Source: Seonamhaeicola sp. S2-3 (GTDB lineage Bacteria; Bacteroidota; Bacteroidia; Flavobacteriales; Flavobacteriaceae). Taken from it: a stretch of DNA of 64,000 nt. The stretch is from the NCBI RefSeq assembly GCF_001971785.1, contig NZ_CP019389.1, forward strand, positions 3,421,001 through 3,485,000, written 5' to 3'. The translations under genes and the position numbers were made by a program. The notes below the pieces were generated by a model. The model did no database searches. It saw only the letters and a program-made list of their open reading frames with translations, and was not told where the DNA came from. Positions 55,076 to 64,000 of the stretch are shown here, in pieces; position 1 is the stretch's first letter, and every line of letters starts with the position of its first letter.

Positions 55076-57466
55076 ATGGCGAAGAAAAAAAACAACACAA
55101 AAAAGACACCAAAGAAAAAACTTAAAGCTCCAAGTTTTAAATTATCAAACCAGCAAAAACTGGTATTTGGTAGCTTTTTAGTAATGTTTGGCATTGTATT
55201 GTGCATAGCCTTTATTTCGTTCTTTTTTACTGGCGATATTGACCAAAGTACGCTTTCAGATTTCACATCACGAGATGCAAAAGCTAAAAATTGGCTAAGT
55301 AAGTCTGGTGCTTGGTTAAGTGATTTTTTCATTCAAAAAGGTTTTGGGGTAGCTTCTTTTATCATTTCAGGACTTATGTTTCTATCGGGAGTTTATGTTT
55401 TAATGAATCTTCCTAAAGTACGTTTAAGAAAACATTGGTTTTGGGGGTTATTAATAATGGTATGGCTATCTATACTTTTTGGTTTTTTTGCAAAAACAAA
55501 CGATGTCCTTGGAGGTACTATTGGGTTTGAAATAAACGCCTTTCTTCAAGATTATCTTGGTAAAATAGGCACTTCGCTTCTATTACTTTTTGGCTTAATT
55601 ACCTATTTAGCTATTCGATTTAAAGTAACTTTTGAAAGTATTCTTAACCTTTTTAAATCAGCAAAAAAAGATATAAAACAGGAGTTTTCAGATTTAAAAG
55701 AAGATAATGTGGTTGTGGTTGATAATAACTTATCTGAAGAAGCCGAAGCTATTAAATCTGCCTTTGAAGTGTCTTTAGATGATACTAAAGAAAAAACCGT
55801 AAAACAAACAACTTCTGTAAAAGAAAAGCCTGCTGTAAAAGTTGAAGTAACTCCGCAAACGCCTGAAGAAGAAAATGATATTGAAATAAAAGTAGAAAAA
55901 GTAGCCGAAGAACAATCAGAAACTGACAATCTTTCTAATAAATTGGTTGAAGATTTCGGGTATTTTGACCCTACTTTAGAACTTAGTAAATATCAGTTCC
56001 CTCCTTTAGATCTTCTTAAAAAATATGATACAGAGGGCATTACAATAAATCAAGAAGAGTTAGAAGAAAATAAAAACAGAATAGTTGAAACTTTAAACAA
56101 CTATAAAATTGGTATAGCAAGTATAAAGGCTACTATTGGACCAACAGTAACACTGTATGAAATTGTGCCAGATGCAGGGGTTAGAATTTCTAGAATTAAA
56201 AATCTGGAAGATGATATTGCATTATCACTATCGGCATTAGGTATTCGTATAATTGCTCCCATTCCTGGTAAAGGTACTATTGGTATTGAGGTGCCTAATA
56301 AAAAATCTACTATTGTTTCTATGCGTTCTGTTATTGCATCAAAGAAATTTCAAAGTTCAGAGATGCATTTACCAATTGCTTTAGGTAAAACTATTAGTAA
56401 TGAAACTTTTGTAGTAGACCTTGCTAAAATGCCTCACTTACTTATGGCAGGTGCCACAGGACAAGGTAAATCTGTTGGATTAAATGCCGTTTTAACATCA
56501 TTACTTTACAAAAAGCATCCTGCTGAAGTTAAATTTATTTTAGTAGATCCTAAAAAAGTAGAGCTAACACTTTACAACAAAATAGAACGCCACTATTTAG
56601 CTAAATTACCAGATAGCGAAGAAGCCATCATTACAGACAATACCAAGGTTATCAATACACTAAATTCTTTATGTATTGAAATGGACAACCGCTACGAGTT
56701 GTTAAAAAATGCCATGTGTAGAAACATTGCAGAGTACAATGCTAAATTTAAAGCCAGAAAATTAAACCCAAATGATGGTCACCAGTTTTTACCATACATT
56801 GTTTTAGTTGTTGATGAGTTTGCAGATTTAATAATGACTGCTGGTAAAGAAGTTGAAACTCCTATAGCGCGTTTAGCTCAATTAGCTCGTGCTATTGGTA
56901 TTCATTTAATTATAGCAACTCAGCGTCCGTCAGTTAACGTAATTACTGGTATTATTAAGGCTAATTTCCCTGCGAGAATAGCGTTTAGAGTAACATCAAA
57001 AATAGATTCTAGAACCATTTTAGATGGTGGTGGCGCCGACCAGTTAATTGGTCGTGGTGACATGTTATTTACTCAAGGAAATGACATGATTAGAATTCAG
57101 TGTGCTTTTGTAGATACGCCAGAAGTAGAAAAAATAACCGATTATATTGGTGCTCAAAAAGCCTACCCAGATGCTTATCTTTTACCAGAATATGTTGGAG
57201 AAGAAAGTGGCACAGGTATTGATATAGATATTGCAGATAGAGATAAACTATTTAAAGAAGCTGCAGTGGTTATTGTAACCGCACAACAAGGCTCTGCTTC
57301 ATTGTTACAAAGAAAATTAAAATTAGGGTATAATAGAGCTGGCAGATTAATAGATCAATTAGAAGCTGCTGGAATTGTTGGTCCGTTTGAAGGTAGCAAA
57401 GCAAGACAAGTTTTAATACCAGATTTAATAGCATTAGATCAGCATTTAGAAAATGAAAGTCTTTAA
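55076..57466 (+). CDS. ftsK: DNA translocase FtsK/SpoIIIE
   Basis: 796 residues. A basic N-terminus (MAKKKNNTKKTPKKK), four membrane helices (within about 30-185), a short acidic linker (about 185-290), then the translocase motor. Motor motifs are Walker A AGATGQGKSVGLN, Walker B IVLVVDEFADLIM, and the IIATQRPSVNVITG and RGDMLF blocks. The C-terminal gamma winged helix with QQGSASLLQRKLKLGYNRAG binds polar DNA motifs. It pumps DNA through the division septum and activates dimer resolution. The linker is short compared with E. coli, as is usual in Bacteroidota. Confidence 0.97.
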   Translation: MAKKKNNTKKTPKKKLKAPSFKLSNQQKLVFGSFLVMFGIVLCIAFISFFFTGDIDQSTLSDFTSRDAKAKNWLSKSGAWLSDFFIQKGFGVASFIISGLMFLSGVYVLMNLPKVRLRKHWFWGLLIMVWLSILFGFFAKTNDVLGGTIGFEINAFLQDYLGKIGTSLLLLFGLITYLAIRFKVTFESILNLFKSAKKDIKQEFSDLKEDNVVVVDNNLSEEAEAIKSAFEVSLDDTKEKTVKQTTSVKEKPAVKVEVTPQTPEEENDIEIKVEKVAEEQSETDNLSNKLVEDFGYFDPTLELSKYQFPPLDLLKKYDTEGITINQEELEENKNRIVETLNNYKIGIASIKATIGPTVTLYEIVPDAGVRISRIKNLEDDIALSLSALGIRIIAPIPGKGTIGIEVPNKKSTIVSMRSVIASKKFQSSEMHLPIALGKTISNETFVVDLAKMPHLLMAGATGQGKSVGLNAVLTSLLYKKHPAEVKFILVDPKKVELTLYNKIERHYLAKLPDSEEAIITDNTKVINTLNSLCIEMDNRYELLKNAMCRNIAEYNAKFKARKLNPNDGHQFLPYIVLVVDEFADLIMTAGKEVETPIARLAQLARAIGIHLIIATQRPSVNVITGIIKANFPARIAFRVTSKIDSRTILDGGGADQLIGRGDMLFTQGNDMIRIQCAFVDTPEVEKITDYIGAQKAYPDAYLLPEYVGEESGTGIDIDIADRDKLFKEAAVVIVTAQQGSASLLQRKLKLGYNRAGRLIDQLEAAGIVGPFEGSKARQVLIPDLIALDQHLENESL

Positions 57467-57479
57467 CGACATTAAAAAA

Positions 57480-58142
57480 ATGAAAATGAAATACTTTAAA
57501 ATGAATCTTAAACTTTTTATCACACTAATAGTTTTAGTGTTATCGGTCAATGTATTTGCACAAAATAAAGGTAAAGCTTTATTAGATGAAGTTTCTAAAA
57601 AAGTGAAAAGTTATGACAACATTTCAATAGATTTTAAATACACTTTAGAAAACCTTTCAGAAAATATAAAACAAGAAACCAGAGGCGATGTTATCATGCA
57701 AGGTGAAAAGTATAAATTAAACATACTTGGTGTAACTAGACTTTTTAATGGCTCTAAACTTTATACTATTAGTCCTGAAGACGAAGAAGTAACTATATCT
57801 AGTGAAGGTGAAAATGAAGAAGATGCTATCACCCCAAGTAAAATGCTATCTTTTTATGAAGATGGTTACACTTACCAATTAGACATTCAGCAAAATATTA
57901 AAGGTAGAAAAATTCAATATGTAAAACTTACTCCAATAGATTCAAATTCAGAATTAGAAAGCATTTTATTAGGTATAGATGCGCAAACCAAACACATTTA
58001 CAACCTAATACAAATTGGTAAAAATGGGGCTAAAACCACTTTAACAGTTAATTCTTTTAAAACAAATCAGCCTATATCAAATTCCTTATTTACCTTTGAT
58101 GCCAACAAATATCAAGATTATTACATCAATAATTTAGACTAG
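57480..58142 (+). CDS. Outer-membrane lipoprotein carrier protein LolA-like
   Basis: A periplasmic beta-barrel-half protein of about 220 residues. Start candidates are 57453 (overlapping ftsK), 57480 and 57501. The signal peptide MNLKLFITLIVLVLSVNVFA begins at 57501, so the true start is 57480 or 57501. Mature features are LLDEVSKKVKSYDNISIDFK, RGDVIMQGEKYKLNILG and TLTVNSFKTNQPISNSLFTF, the LolA pattern of strands with a closing DxxxY. LolA ferries lipoproteins from LolCDE to the outer membrane. It lies between ftsK and an LptF/G-type permease. Confidence 0.88.
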   Translation: MKMKYFKMNLKLFITLIVLVLSVNVFAQNKGKALLDEVSKKVKSYDNISIDFKYTLENLSENIKQETRGDVIMQGEKYKLNILGVTRLFNGSKLYTISPEDEEVTISSEGENEEDAITPSKMLSFYEDGYTYQLDIQQNIKGRKIQYVKLTPIDSNSELESILLGIDAQTKHIYNLIQIGKNGAKTTLTVNSFKTNQPISNSLFTFDANKYQDYYINNLD

Positions 58143-58150
58143 GTTATCTC

Positions 58151-60130
58151 TTGAAAATACTAGACAGATACATACTAACCACATATCTTAAAACTTTTAT
58201 CAGTGTGTTTGTAATACTCATACTGATATTTATTTTACAAACCCTGTGGTTATATATTAAAGAATTAGCAGGTAAAGATTTAGATTTAGAAATAATAGCT
58301 AAATTTCTTTTATATTTTTTACCCAAGTTAATCCCCTTAATATTACCGCTTACCATACTACTATCTTCTATAATGGTTTTTGGTAATTTTGCTGAAAATT
58401 ATGAGTTTGCTGCAATGAAATCTACTGGAATTTCATTACAACGCGCCATGTCTGGTCTAAGCATATTTATTGTAGGACTTGCTATTGTTACCTTTTTCTT
58501 TTCAAATAACGTCATTCCGTGGGCAGAACTTAACTCTTATAATTTAAGACGAAATATTGCCAAACTAAAACCTGCTGCAGCAATTGCAGAAGGACAGTTT
58601 AACGAAATAATGAATTATAACATTAAAGTAGAAAAGAAAAGCGGAGATAAAGGGCAATATCTTGAAGATGTTATAATACACATTAAAGGGTCTGATGGTA
58701 GAAAAAATGCCACTACTATTAAATCTAAAACAGGTGAATTTGTTAGTGATGAAAAATCTGAAGTCATTAAATTAATTCTTTTTGATGGAAACTATTACAG
58801 TGACGTATACCCTTCTAAACAAAAAGAAAGACTAAAATACCCGTTTGCAAAAAGCACATTTGAAAAATATATCATCAATATAGATATATCTCAAATGGAC
58901 GATGTTGATTTAGATGAAAAATCACAGACAGACAAGTATAACATGCTAAGTATTAGCGGGCTAAATAAAGCTATAGATTCATTAGAAATAAGAAAAAAAC
59001 ATGAACATGAATCTTTGTCTAAAATTTTGTTACAACGGTCTTCAGTTATTCCTAGACCTAAGCCAATATCTGTAAAAAAGCATAATACCGAGAAAAAAAT
59101 TGATTCTGTTTATACTGGTAACGTTTTAGACTTGTTAGACACAAGAAGAAAAAATGAAATGATAGATGCCGCCATAAGAGGCATTACCAGTGCAAAACAA
59201 ATTCTTATAACTAAAAAAGACAATCAAAAAAGATCTAGAGAGTGGTTAAACAAGCACTACATATCATTACATGAAAAATTTGCGCTTGGGTTTGCTTGTA
59301 TTATTCTGTTTTTTGTAGGCGCTCCTCTTGGTGCCTTAATAAGAAAAGGAGGCATAGGCTTACCAATGGTTATTGCTATACTCCTATTTTTAACATATCA
59401 CTTTATAGGTATTTTTGCCACAAATAGTGCCAAAAACGGAAGCTTGAATCCTGTTTTAGCTAGTTGGTTTTCTACATTAATTATGCTGCCACTAAGTGTG
59501 TATCTTACCAGAAGAGCAACAGCAGATAGAACTTTATTTGAATTTGGGAATATAAGCACTCCCCTCAAAAAGATTTTCAAAATAAAAGAAAAAGATAGTA
59601 TTGATTATAAATTCTTAAATTCATTAAACAACCAAGAACTTTTCAATATTATTAAAAATTATGACACTTTAGGTCATGAAGAAAATGTTAGATTTGAAGC
59701 CATTAAAATACTTAACAGCAAAGGTATTCATAATGATGAATTAAGAGCTAATGGCATCAATATTGATACTAAATTTGACACTACTAAAACTATTGTTAAT
59801 AATTATCAAGATCATTCTAAATTTGCTATAACGCTATATGCTGTTGGTGTAATTTTATTGGTTTTATTCTTTGTATTTAAAAACAATAAATTACCACATT
59901 TAGCATCAGCCTCTATACAACTAAGTATTGTTTCTCTTATTTTATTTGCAATATATTATGCAAAATCAATTATAAACATGCGTCAACTATATGACCATAT
60001 AGATAAAGGTAATAAACTAGTGGTGCTATTTTTAATACTAGGTTTACCTTTTTACATGATTGCATACCCATTTTTAAATGTAAAAATTAAGGAAGACTTA
60101 AGACTTAATTGTTTAGAATCTTTAAAATAA
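58151..60130 (+). CDS. LptF/LptG family permease with long C-terminal extension
   Basis: 659 residues, starting at TTG 58151 (KILDRYILTTYLKTFISVFV, a family N-terminus one residue in). The first about 480 residues form a YjgP/YjgQ permease: three membrane helices, a periplasmic jellyroll (about 140-330 including an inserted charged region), then helices with FALGFACIILFFVGAPLGAL and RKGGIGLPMVIAILLF. Typical LptF or LptG ends near 360-380. Here another 190 or so residues follow (about 470-659) with a soluble helical region and four further hydrophobic helices. It exports LPS together with LptB and its second permease. Confidence 0.9.
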   Translation: MKILDRYILTTYLKTFISVFVILILIFILQTLWLYIKELAGKDLDLEIIAKFLLYFLPKLIPLILPLTILLSSIMVFGNFAENYEFAAMKSTGISLQRAMSGLSIFIVGLAIVTFFFSNNVIPWAELNSYNLRRNIAKLKPAAAIAEGQFNEIMNYNIKVEKKSGDKGQYLEDVIIHIKGSDGRKNATTIKSKTGEFVSDEKSEVIKLILFDGNYYSDVYPSKQKERLKYPFAKSTFEKYIINIDISQMDDVDLDEKSQTDKYNMLSISGLNKAIDSLEIRKKHEHESLSKILLQRSSVIPRPKPISVKKHNTEKKIDSVYTGNVLDLLDTRRKNEMIDAAIRGITSAKQILITKKDNQKRSREWLNKHYISLHEKFALGFACIILFFVGAPLGALIRKGGIGLPMVIAILLFLTYHFIGIFATNSAKNGSLNPVLASWFSTLIMLPLSVYLTRRATADRTLFEFGNISTPLKKIFKIKEKDSIDYKFLNSLNNQELFNIIKNYDTLGHEENVRFEAIKILNSKGIHNDELRANGINIDTKFDTTKTIVNNYQDHSKFAITLYAVGVILLVLFFVFKNNKLPHLASASIQLSIVSLILFAIYYAKSIINMRQLYDHIDKGNKLVVLFLILGLPFYMIAYPFLNVKIKEDLRLNCLESLK

Positions 60131-60146
60131 ACAATATCTTTGCTAC

Positions 60147-61310
60147 ATGATGGTACAAACTATGACAAAAGACACAGCAGCTAAAACGTTTAAACTAAAC
60201 ACAATACAAGAAGCCATTGATGATGTTAGAAAAGGCAAGGTTATTATTGTTGTTGATGATGAAAACAGAGAAAATGAAGGCGATTTTGTAGCTGCAGCCG
60301 ATAAAGTTACCCCTGAAATGATAAACTTTATGGCAACCCATGGTAGAGGACTTATTTGTGCTCCACTTACAGAAAACCGATGTAAAGAACTAGACCTTAA
60401 CATGATGGTTAGAAATAACACAGACCACATGGAAACGGCTTTCACTGTATCGGTAGATTTAAGAGGTGGTGGCGTTACAACAGGTATTTCTGCTAGCGAT
60501 AGAGCAAAAACCGTAAAAGCCTTAATAGACCCTAATACAAAACCTTTTGAACTAGCTCGTCCTGGTCATATTTTCCCATTAGTTGCTAAAGAAGGTGGTG
60601 TTTTAAGAAGAACCGGACATACCGAAGCTGCTATAGATTTTGCTAGATTAGCTGGTTTAAATCCTGCTGGTGTTATAGTAGAAATTATGAATGAAGATGG
60701 TACTATGGCAAGAGTACCAGAACTCATTAAAGTTGCCAAAAAACTAGATTTAAAAATTGTTTCTATTGAAGATTTAGTTGCTTATAGAATGCAACACGAT
60801 TCTTTAATTGAAAAAAAAGAAGATTTTCAAATAGAAACACGTTTTGGAAGTTTTAGATTAAGAGCCTACAAACAAACCACAAACAACCAAGTACATATAG
60901 CCTTAACTAAAGGACAATGGAAAAACGATGAAGTGGTTGCAACCAGAATTAATTCTACATTAGTAAATAATGATATTTTAGGTACACTTACCAACAACGT
61001 TGATGAACAACTTAATGACATGTTCAGGGTTATTGAAAAGGAAGGTAAAGGTGCTATTATCTTTATTAATCAGGAATCTCAATCAATGAATATTTTAAAA
61101 CGCTTATCGTTTTTAAAAGAAAATCAAGTTGCTAACACTGTTACCAAAGCTCCAAGAATAAATATGGATAATAGAGATTTTGGTATTGGTGCTCAAATTT
61201 TACATGATTTAAACATTCATAAATTAAAATTAGTAACAAACTCCTCACAAACTAAACGTGTTGGTTTAATTGGTTATGGCTTAGAAATTGTAGATTATAT
61301 TAATTATTAA
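60147..61310 (+). CDS. ribB: 3,4-dihydroxy-2-butanone-4-phosphate synthase with degenerate GTP cyclohydrolase II domain
   Basis: 387 residues (start at 60147 or the next ATGs at 60150 and 60162). The N-terminal RibB domain (about 15-212) is intact: DDENRENEGDFVAAADKV, the THGRGLICAPL block and RRTGHTEAAIDFARLAGL. The C-terminal half aligns with GTP cyclohydrolase II but lacks its zinc cysteines: where active enzymes have GSLRCDCGEQL this has GTLTNNVDEQL (about 279-289). The QEGRGIG loop is QESQSMN (309-315). So only the DHBP synthase step of riboflavin synthesis is expected. Its stop overlaps the convergent lipoprotein gene by four bases. Confidence 0.9.
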   Translation: MMVQTMTKDTAAKTFKLNTIQEAIDDVRKGKVIIVVDDENRENEGDFVAAADKVTPEMINFMATHGRGLICAPLTENRCKELDLNMMVRNNTDHMETAFTVSVDLRGGGVTTGISASDRAKTVKALIDPNTKPFELARPGHIFPLVAKEGGVLRRTGHTEAAIDFARLAGLNPAGVIVEIMNEDGTMARVPELIKVAKKLDLKIVSIEDLVAYRMQHDSLIEKKEDFQIETRFGSFRLRAYKQTTNNQVHIALTKGQWKNDEVVATRINSTLVNNDILGTLTNNVDEQLNDMFRVIEKEGKGAIIFINQESQSMNILKRLSFLKENQVANTVTKAPRINMDNRDFGIGAQILHDLNIHKLKLVTNSSQTKRVGLIGYGLEIVDYINY

Positions 61311-62269
61311 TTTTTCACTTCAAAAACCCTAAATAAACCTTTGCTTTTGGTATTTGGAACCTCTGAAATAAGAGCGTATTTACCAGGTTTTAAGTCGGCA
61401 TAAAAATAACCAGTACTACCTGCAGGCATTTCATTAACACCTCCTAAAAAGGTAATACCATTTGGCACTGGGGTAATAAGCCCCTTGGGATCAGACCAAT
61501 CCATCCATGCTTCCAAAGCATCTTCACTGGCATCGCCTTCTAACCTTACTAAATTCACATCATGCTGCATAAAGTTTTCATGATGGTTTTGTTCTTTATA
61601 AAATACTGAAAACACTTGTTTGCCCTTAGTAATGTCTTTATCATAAACTATACCTTCACTATTAGACACCACAATATTTACAGTGGGTTCTGGTGGTGTA
61701 TTTCCACTATCTTCCTGAGTTACTATAATAGGTTTAGCCATTCCCATTAATGTATGAAATTTACCGTTAGGCATCTTTACATAACATTCCATAATATAAT
61801 AACCAGGTTCTAACTTTACTGTTGTTACAGCGGTGTGTTTAGGAGCAATTAAACCAGATCCGCCAGAAAATACAATGTCTCCAAACCATGCAGGCAATTT
61901 GCCAAAGGCAGCAAATCCTTCTTCTGGTTTTCCTTGATTAATTAAATCCATTCCTTCAGCAAAAACTGGAGCTACATCTGTTAAAGTATTTGCCACAGTT
62001 TTTCCTTCAGGATATTTATCTAACAAAAAGAAATGCGTTTCGTTAGAAAGGTTTTGGTATTTAAATGTATTCCATCCTGAGGGAATAGTGTCTACACTTT
62101 GAAATTCCATACCACGTGTTATAATGTCAATAACATTGGTTGGTTCTTTTATAGCTACTTCAGTTTCTGTAGTTTTTTGAATGGCCTCTACTTTCTTTTC
62201 ATTTTTGCAGTTGAATAAAAAACATAATGATATAGGTATAAAAAAAATAAGCTTGATAGTCTGTTTCAT
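61307..62269 (-). CDS. Lipoprotein with cupredoxin-like domains
   Basis: 320 residues with a lipoprotein signal (IFFIPISLCFLFNCKNEKK, lipid on the cysteine of FNC). The first half has a beta-sandwich ending LEPGYYIMECYVKMPNGKFH then GMAKPIIV. The Cys-x(n)-His-x(n)-Met spacing resembles a plastocyanin-type copper site. A second sandwich-like half ends GYFYADLKPGKYALISEVPN then FRVFEVKN. A possible metal or redox function is inference only. It lies 30 bases downstream of the T9SS-secreted protein on the same strand, and ends overlapping ribB. Confidence 0.65.
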   Translation of the reverse strand: MKQTIKLIFFIPISLCFLFNCKNEKKVEAIQKTTETEVAIKEPTNVIDIITRGMEFQSVDTIPSGWNTFKYQNLSNETHFFLLDKYPEGKTVANTLTDVAPVFAEGMDLINQGKPEEGFAAFGKLPAWFGDIVFSGGSGLIAPKHTAVTTVKLEPGYYIMECYVKMPNGKFHTLMGMAKPIIVTQEDSGNTPPEPTVNIVVSNSEGIVYDKDITKGKQVFSVFYKEQNHHENFMQHDVNLVRLEGDASEDALEAWMDWSDPKGLITPVPNGITFLGGVNEMPAGSTGYFYADLKPGKYALISEVPNTKSKGLFRVFEVKN

Positions 62270-62299
62270 AATTATAGTTTTTAAGAGATTGATTTAAAG

Positions 62300-64000
62300 T
62301 TAGTTAATCATTATTTTTTTTGTAACAATACCTTTATCTGTTTGAATTTTAAGAAGGTATAAACCTTTCTGGTAATTAGTAACATTAATTTTGTTTTTTA
62401 AAGGTTGATTGAATTGTTGCCCTAGAATATTAAAAAGAGTTATTTTTTTTATGTTAATTGTACTTAGAGCCACAATATTTAGTGTTTTGTTTACAGGGTT
62501 TGGGTAAACCTGTATTTTTGCTGCTAAAGATTTTGGAGCATCTATAGCTAGTGTATTAGAACAATCTACACTAAAGATTGTTTGTACATCAATGTTTGAC
62601 CAATTGGTAGTGGAATACTCTGTATTATCTACATTTATGCAATTAAGGTTAGGATTGTTTGTAGCGTTAAATACTAAAAATGACGTGTTTATACCATTTT
62701 TTACGTTTAAATCTTCCAATTGATTATTTGAACAGTTTAAAGATTTTAAAGCACTCAAATTACTCACGTCTAAGCTTATTAAATTATTGAAACTACAGTT
62801 TAAAACCTCAATTGTATTTTGGTTGGAAATTAATTGTCCTTTTGTATTTACAGATTTATCACTGAGATTAACTCCTGTTAAATCACTTAAATCTGAAATA
62901 TTATTTCCTGCAATATTTAATTCTATTAGATTAGTAAATAATTCAATACCTGAAATATTACTTATTTTTCCGTTTACATTTGGTAGGTTTATATTAGTTT
63001 CAGGAAACGAGATATCCAAATGTGTTATATCTTCTAAATCTTCAACAAGTACTAAGTTGTTTAATAGTCCATCTGTATCAATGCCTAAATCTATTAGAGC
63101 TTGTTCAAAAAACTCATCGGGAATACTAAAAGTGCTACTATCATCTACTGTATCGGGGTTACAATCATCATCAATTCCATTATAGGGTACCTCGGTTCTG
63201 CCAGGGTGTATTAACGGGTTGTTGTCATTACAATCATATTCAATATTTTGATCATTTGCATGAATTGTAATATATCCCGCAGATGGGTTACAAAAAATAA
63301 TATCGTTAGAATCTCCATAGCCATCATTGTCATTGTCTGCAAGGTAAAAAACTAAATCTTCTTCTTCATCAATATCTCCATCACAGTCGTTATCTTTATT
63401 ATCAGCACATTCAATAGATACCGCAGGGTTTATGTTTGGGTCGGTGTCATCACAATCTGTTAGAGGTAAAATAGTTGTGGTGTATCCTTCTCCAGGCGAT
63501 TCACACCTTTTTGTTGTGAATGAAGCATACCCATCACCATCCAAGTCTAAATACCAATCTCTTTGAGGGTTAATAGTTGGGTCTGTATCGTCGCAATCGG
63601 GATTGGGATTAAGTTCTGCATCAATAAAATAATTTTCTCCTGGTTTATAGCAAGTTTTTATTTCAGAACCTTCTAATGGAAACCCATCATTATCTTCATC
63701 TAGAACCCAAACAGGTTGTTCTGCAATATCAGGATCAGCATCATCAATCAACCCGTTACAATTATTATCATAGCCATCACAATATTCTGCTCCAAAAGGT
63801 TTGTCGTTTTCATTGTTATCATTACAATCTACATCTGCTGCAAACCCGTCATTATCTTCATCTATTTCAGAACAATGAGATACTGGGTAGATAAGTATTA
63901 AGTTTTTACAATAATATTCAGGAGAACTATATTCTAAATACATTTTAATTAAATGACCATTTGTAAAAGTTACAAATATTTCATCACTAGAGTAAGAATT
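62300..64000 (-). CDS. Large secreted protein, C-terminal part: MopE-type repeats, LRRs, T9SS sorting domain (partial)
   Basis: The frame stays open to the window edge (566 residues visible), so the ATG at 63943 is not the real start. Several repeats of the pattern DEDNDGFAADVDCNDNN, CDGYDNNCNGLIDD and DGDGYASF are the MopE-type putative metal-binding motif, rich in Asp, Asn and Cys. Then come irregular leucine-rich repeats (LIELNIAGNNISDLSDLTG, ALKSLNCSNNQLEDLNV) and a C-terminal T9SS type A sorting domain (VYPNPVNKTLNIVAL to KKIMIN). It is probably cell-surface or secreted, calcium- or metal-binding. Its lipoprotein neighbour lies just downstream. Confidence 0.85.
   Translation of the reverse strand, partial: NSYSSDEIFVTFTNGHLIKMYLEYSSPEYYCKNLILIYPVSHCSEIDEDNDGFAADVDCNDNNENDKPFGAEYCDGYDNNCNGLIDDADPDIAEQPVWVLDEDNDGFPLEGSEIKTCYKPGENYFIDAELNPNPDCDDTDPTINPQRDWYLDLDGDGYASFTTKRCESPGEGYTTTILPLTDCDDTDPNINPAVSIECADNKDNDCDGDIDEEEDLVFYLADNDNDGYGDSNDIIFCNPSAGYITIHANDQNIEYDCNDNNPLIHPGRTEVPYNGIDDDCNPDTVDDSSTFSIPDEFFEQALIDLGIDTDGLLNNLVLVEDLEDITHLDISFPETNINLPNVNGKISNISGIELFTNLIELNIAGNNISDLSDLTGVNLSDKSVNTKGQLISNQNTIEVLNCSFNNLISLDVSNLSALKSLNCSNNQLEDLNVKNGINTSFLVFNATNNPNLNCINVDNTEYSTTNWSNIDVQTIFSVDCSNTLAIDAPKSLAAKIQVYPNPVNKTLNIVALSTINIKKITLFNILGQQFNQPLKNKINVTNYQKGLYLLKIQTDKGIVTKKIMIN

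Overview
The window is about 64 kb of AT-rich chromosome from a member of the Bacteroidota, almost certainly a (probably marine) Flavobacteriaceae. The signs are TAnnTTTG-type -7 promoter boxes, absence of Shine-Dalgarno sequences, type IX secretion (T9SS) C-terminal sorting domains, a CarboxypepD-regulatory-domain TonB receptor, and family members typical of flavobacteria (EttA, MccB-like carboxylase, fused RibB). No tRNA, rRNA, CRISPR array or intact insertion sequence was seen. Both ends cut through genes: an oligopeptidase B-like gene on the left and a T9SS-secreted MopE-repeat/LRR protein on the right.

Layout. 0-12 kb: YbaB, threonine aldolase, prfB with its programmed +1 frameshift translationally coupled to a HAD phosphatase and an ArsC-like protein, a TonB-dependent receptor, 1-Cys peroxiredoxin, fumarase, a Crp/Fnr regulator, an unknown coiled-coil membrane protein and a ureohydrolase. 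12-21.6 kb: a minus-strand cluster of mostly unrecognised proteins built around an AAA+ ATPase, a NudK-like NUDIX hydrolase, a long coiled-coil protein and two or three membrane proteins. This is the best candidate for an undescribed system. It is interrupted by a four-helix-bundle (IVP/S23) cassette bordered by short repeats and by a structured non-coding element. 22-30 kb: ettA, a MarR-FMN reductase-pirin operon with a readable operator, a biotin-dependent carboxyltransferase, and dnaK with an unusual upstream element. 30-34.3 kb: sdaA, a membrane-anchored alpha/beta hydrolase, then a second sdaA promoter and 3' end with the middle deleted. 34.4-37 kb: a cold-adaptation operon (desaturase, DEAD-box helicase, cold-shock protein). 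37-47 kb: panB, an RluA-type pseudouridine synthase, aldehyde dehydrogenase, a histidine kinase operon, an Lrp/methionine gamma-lyase-like divergent pair, NhaC, and an AhpC-thioredoxin-DUF operon. 47.7-51.5 kb: a secreted GH5 plus beta-helix protein and a decayed IS256-type transposase. 51.5-61.3 kb: katG divergent from tpx, then dgkA, ftsK, lolA, lptF/G and ribB. 61.3-64 kb: a lipoprotein and the C-terminal part of a large secreted protein.

How genes work together. Peroxide defence recurs (1-Cys Prx, AhpC with thioredoxin, KatG, Tpx). Envelope work is also prominent (TonB receptor, LolA, LptF/G, DgkA, T9SS cargo). Two intergenic elements 10 kb apart share an architecture, and their closing stem shows a compensatory base-pair change, which supports a structured RNA family. 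Functions are assigned from motifs visible in the translated sequence and recalled family knowledge; no database search was run.
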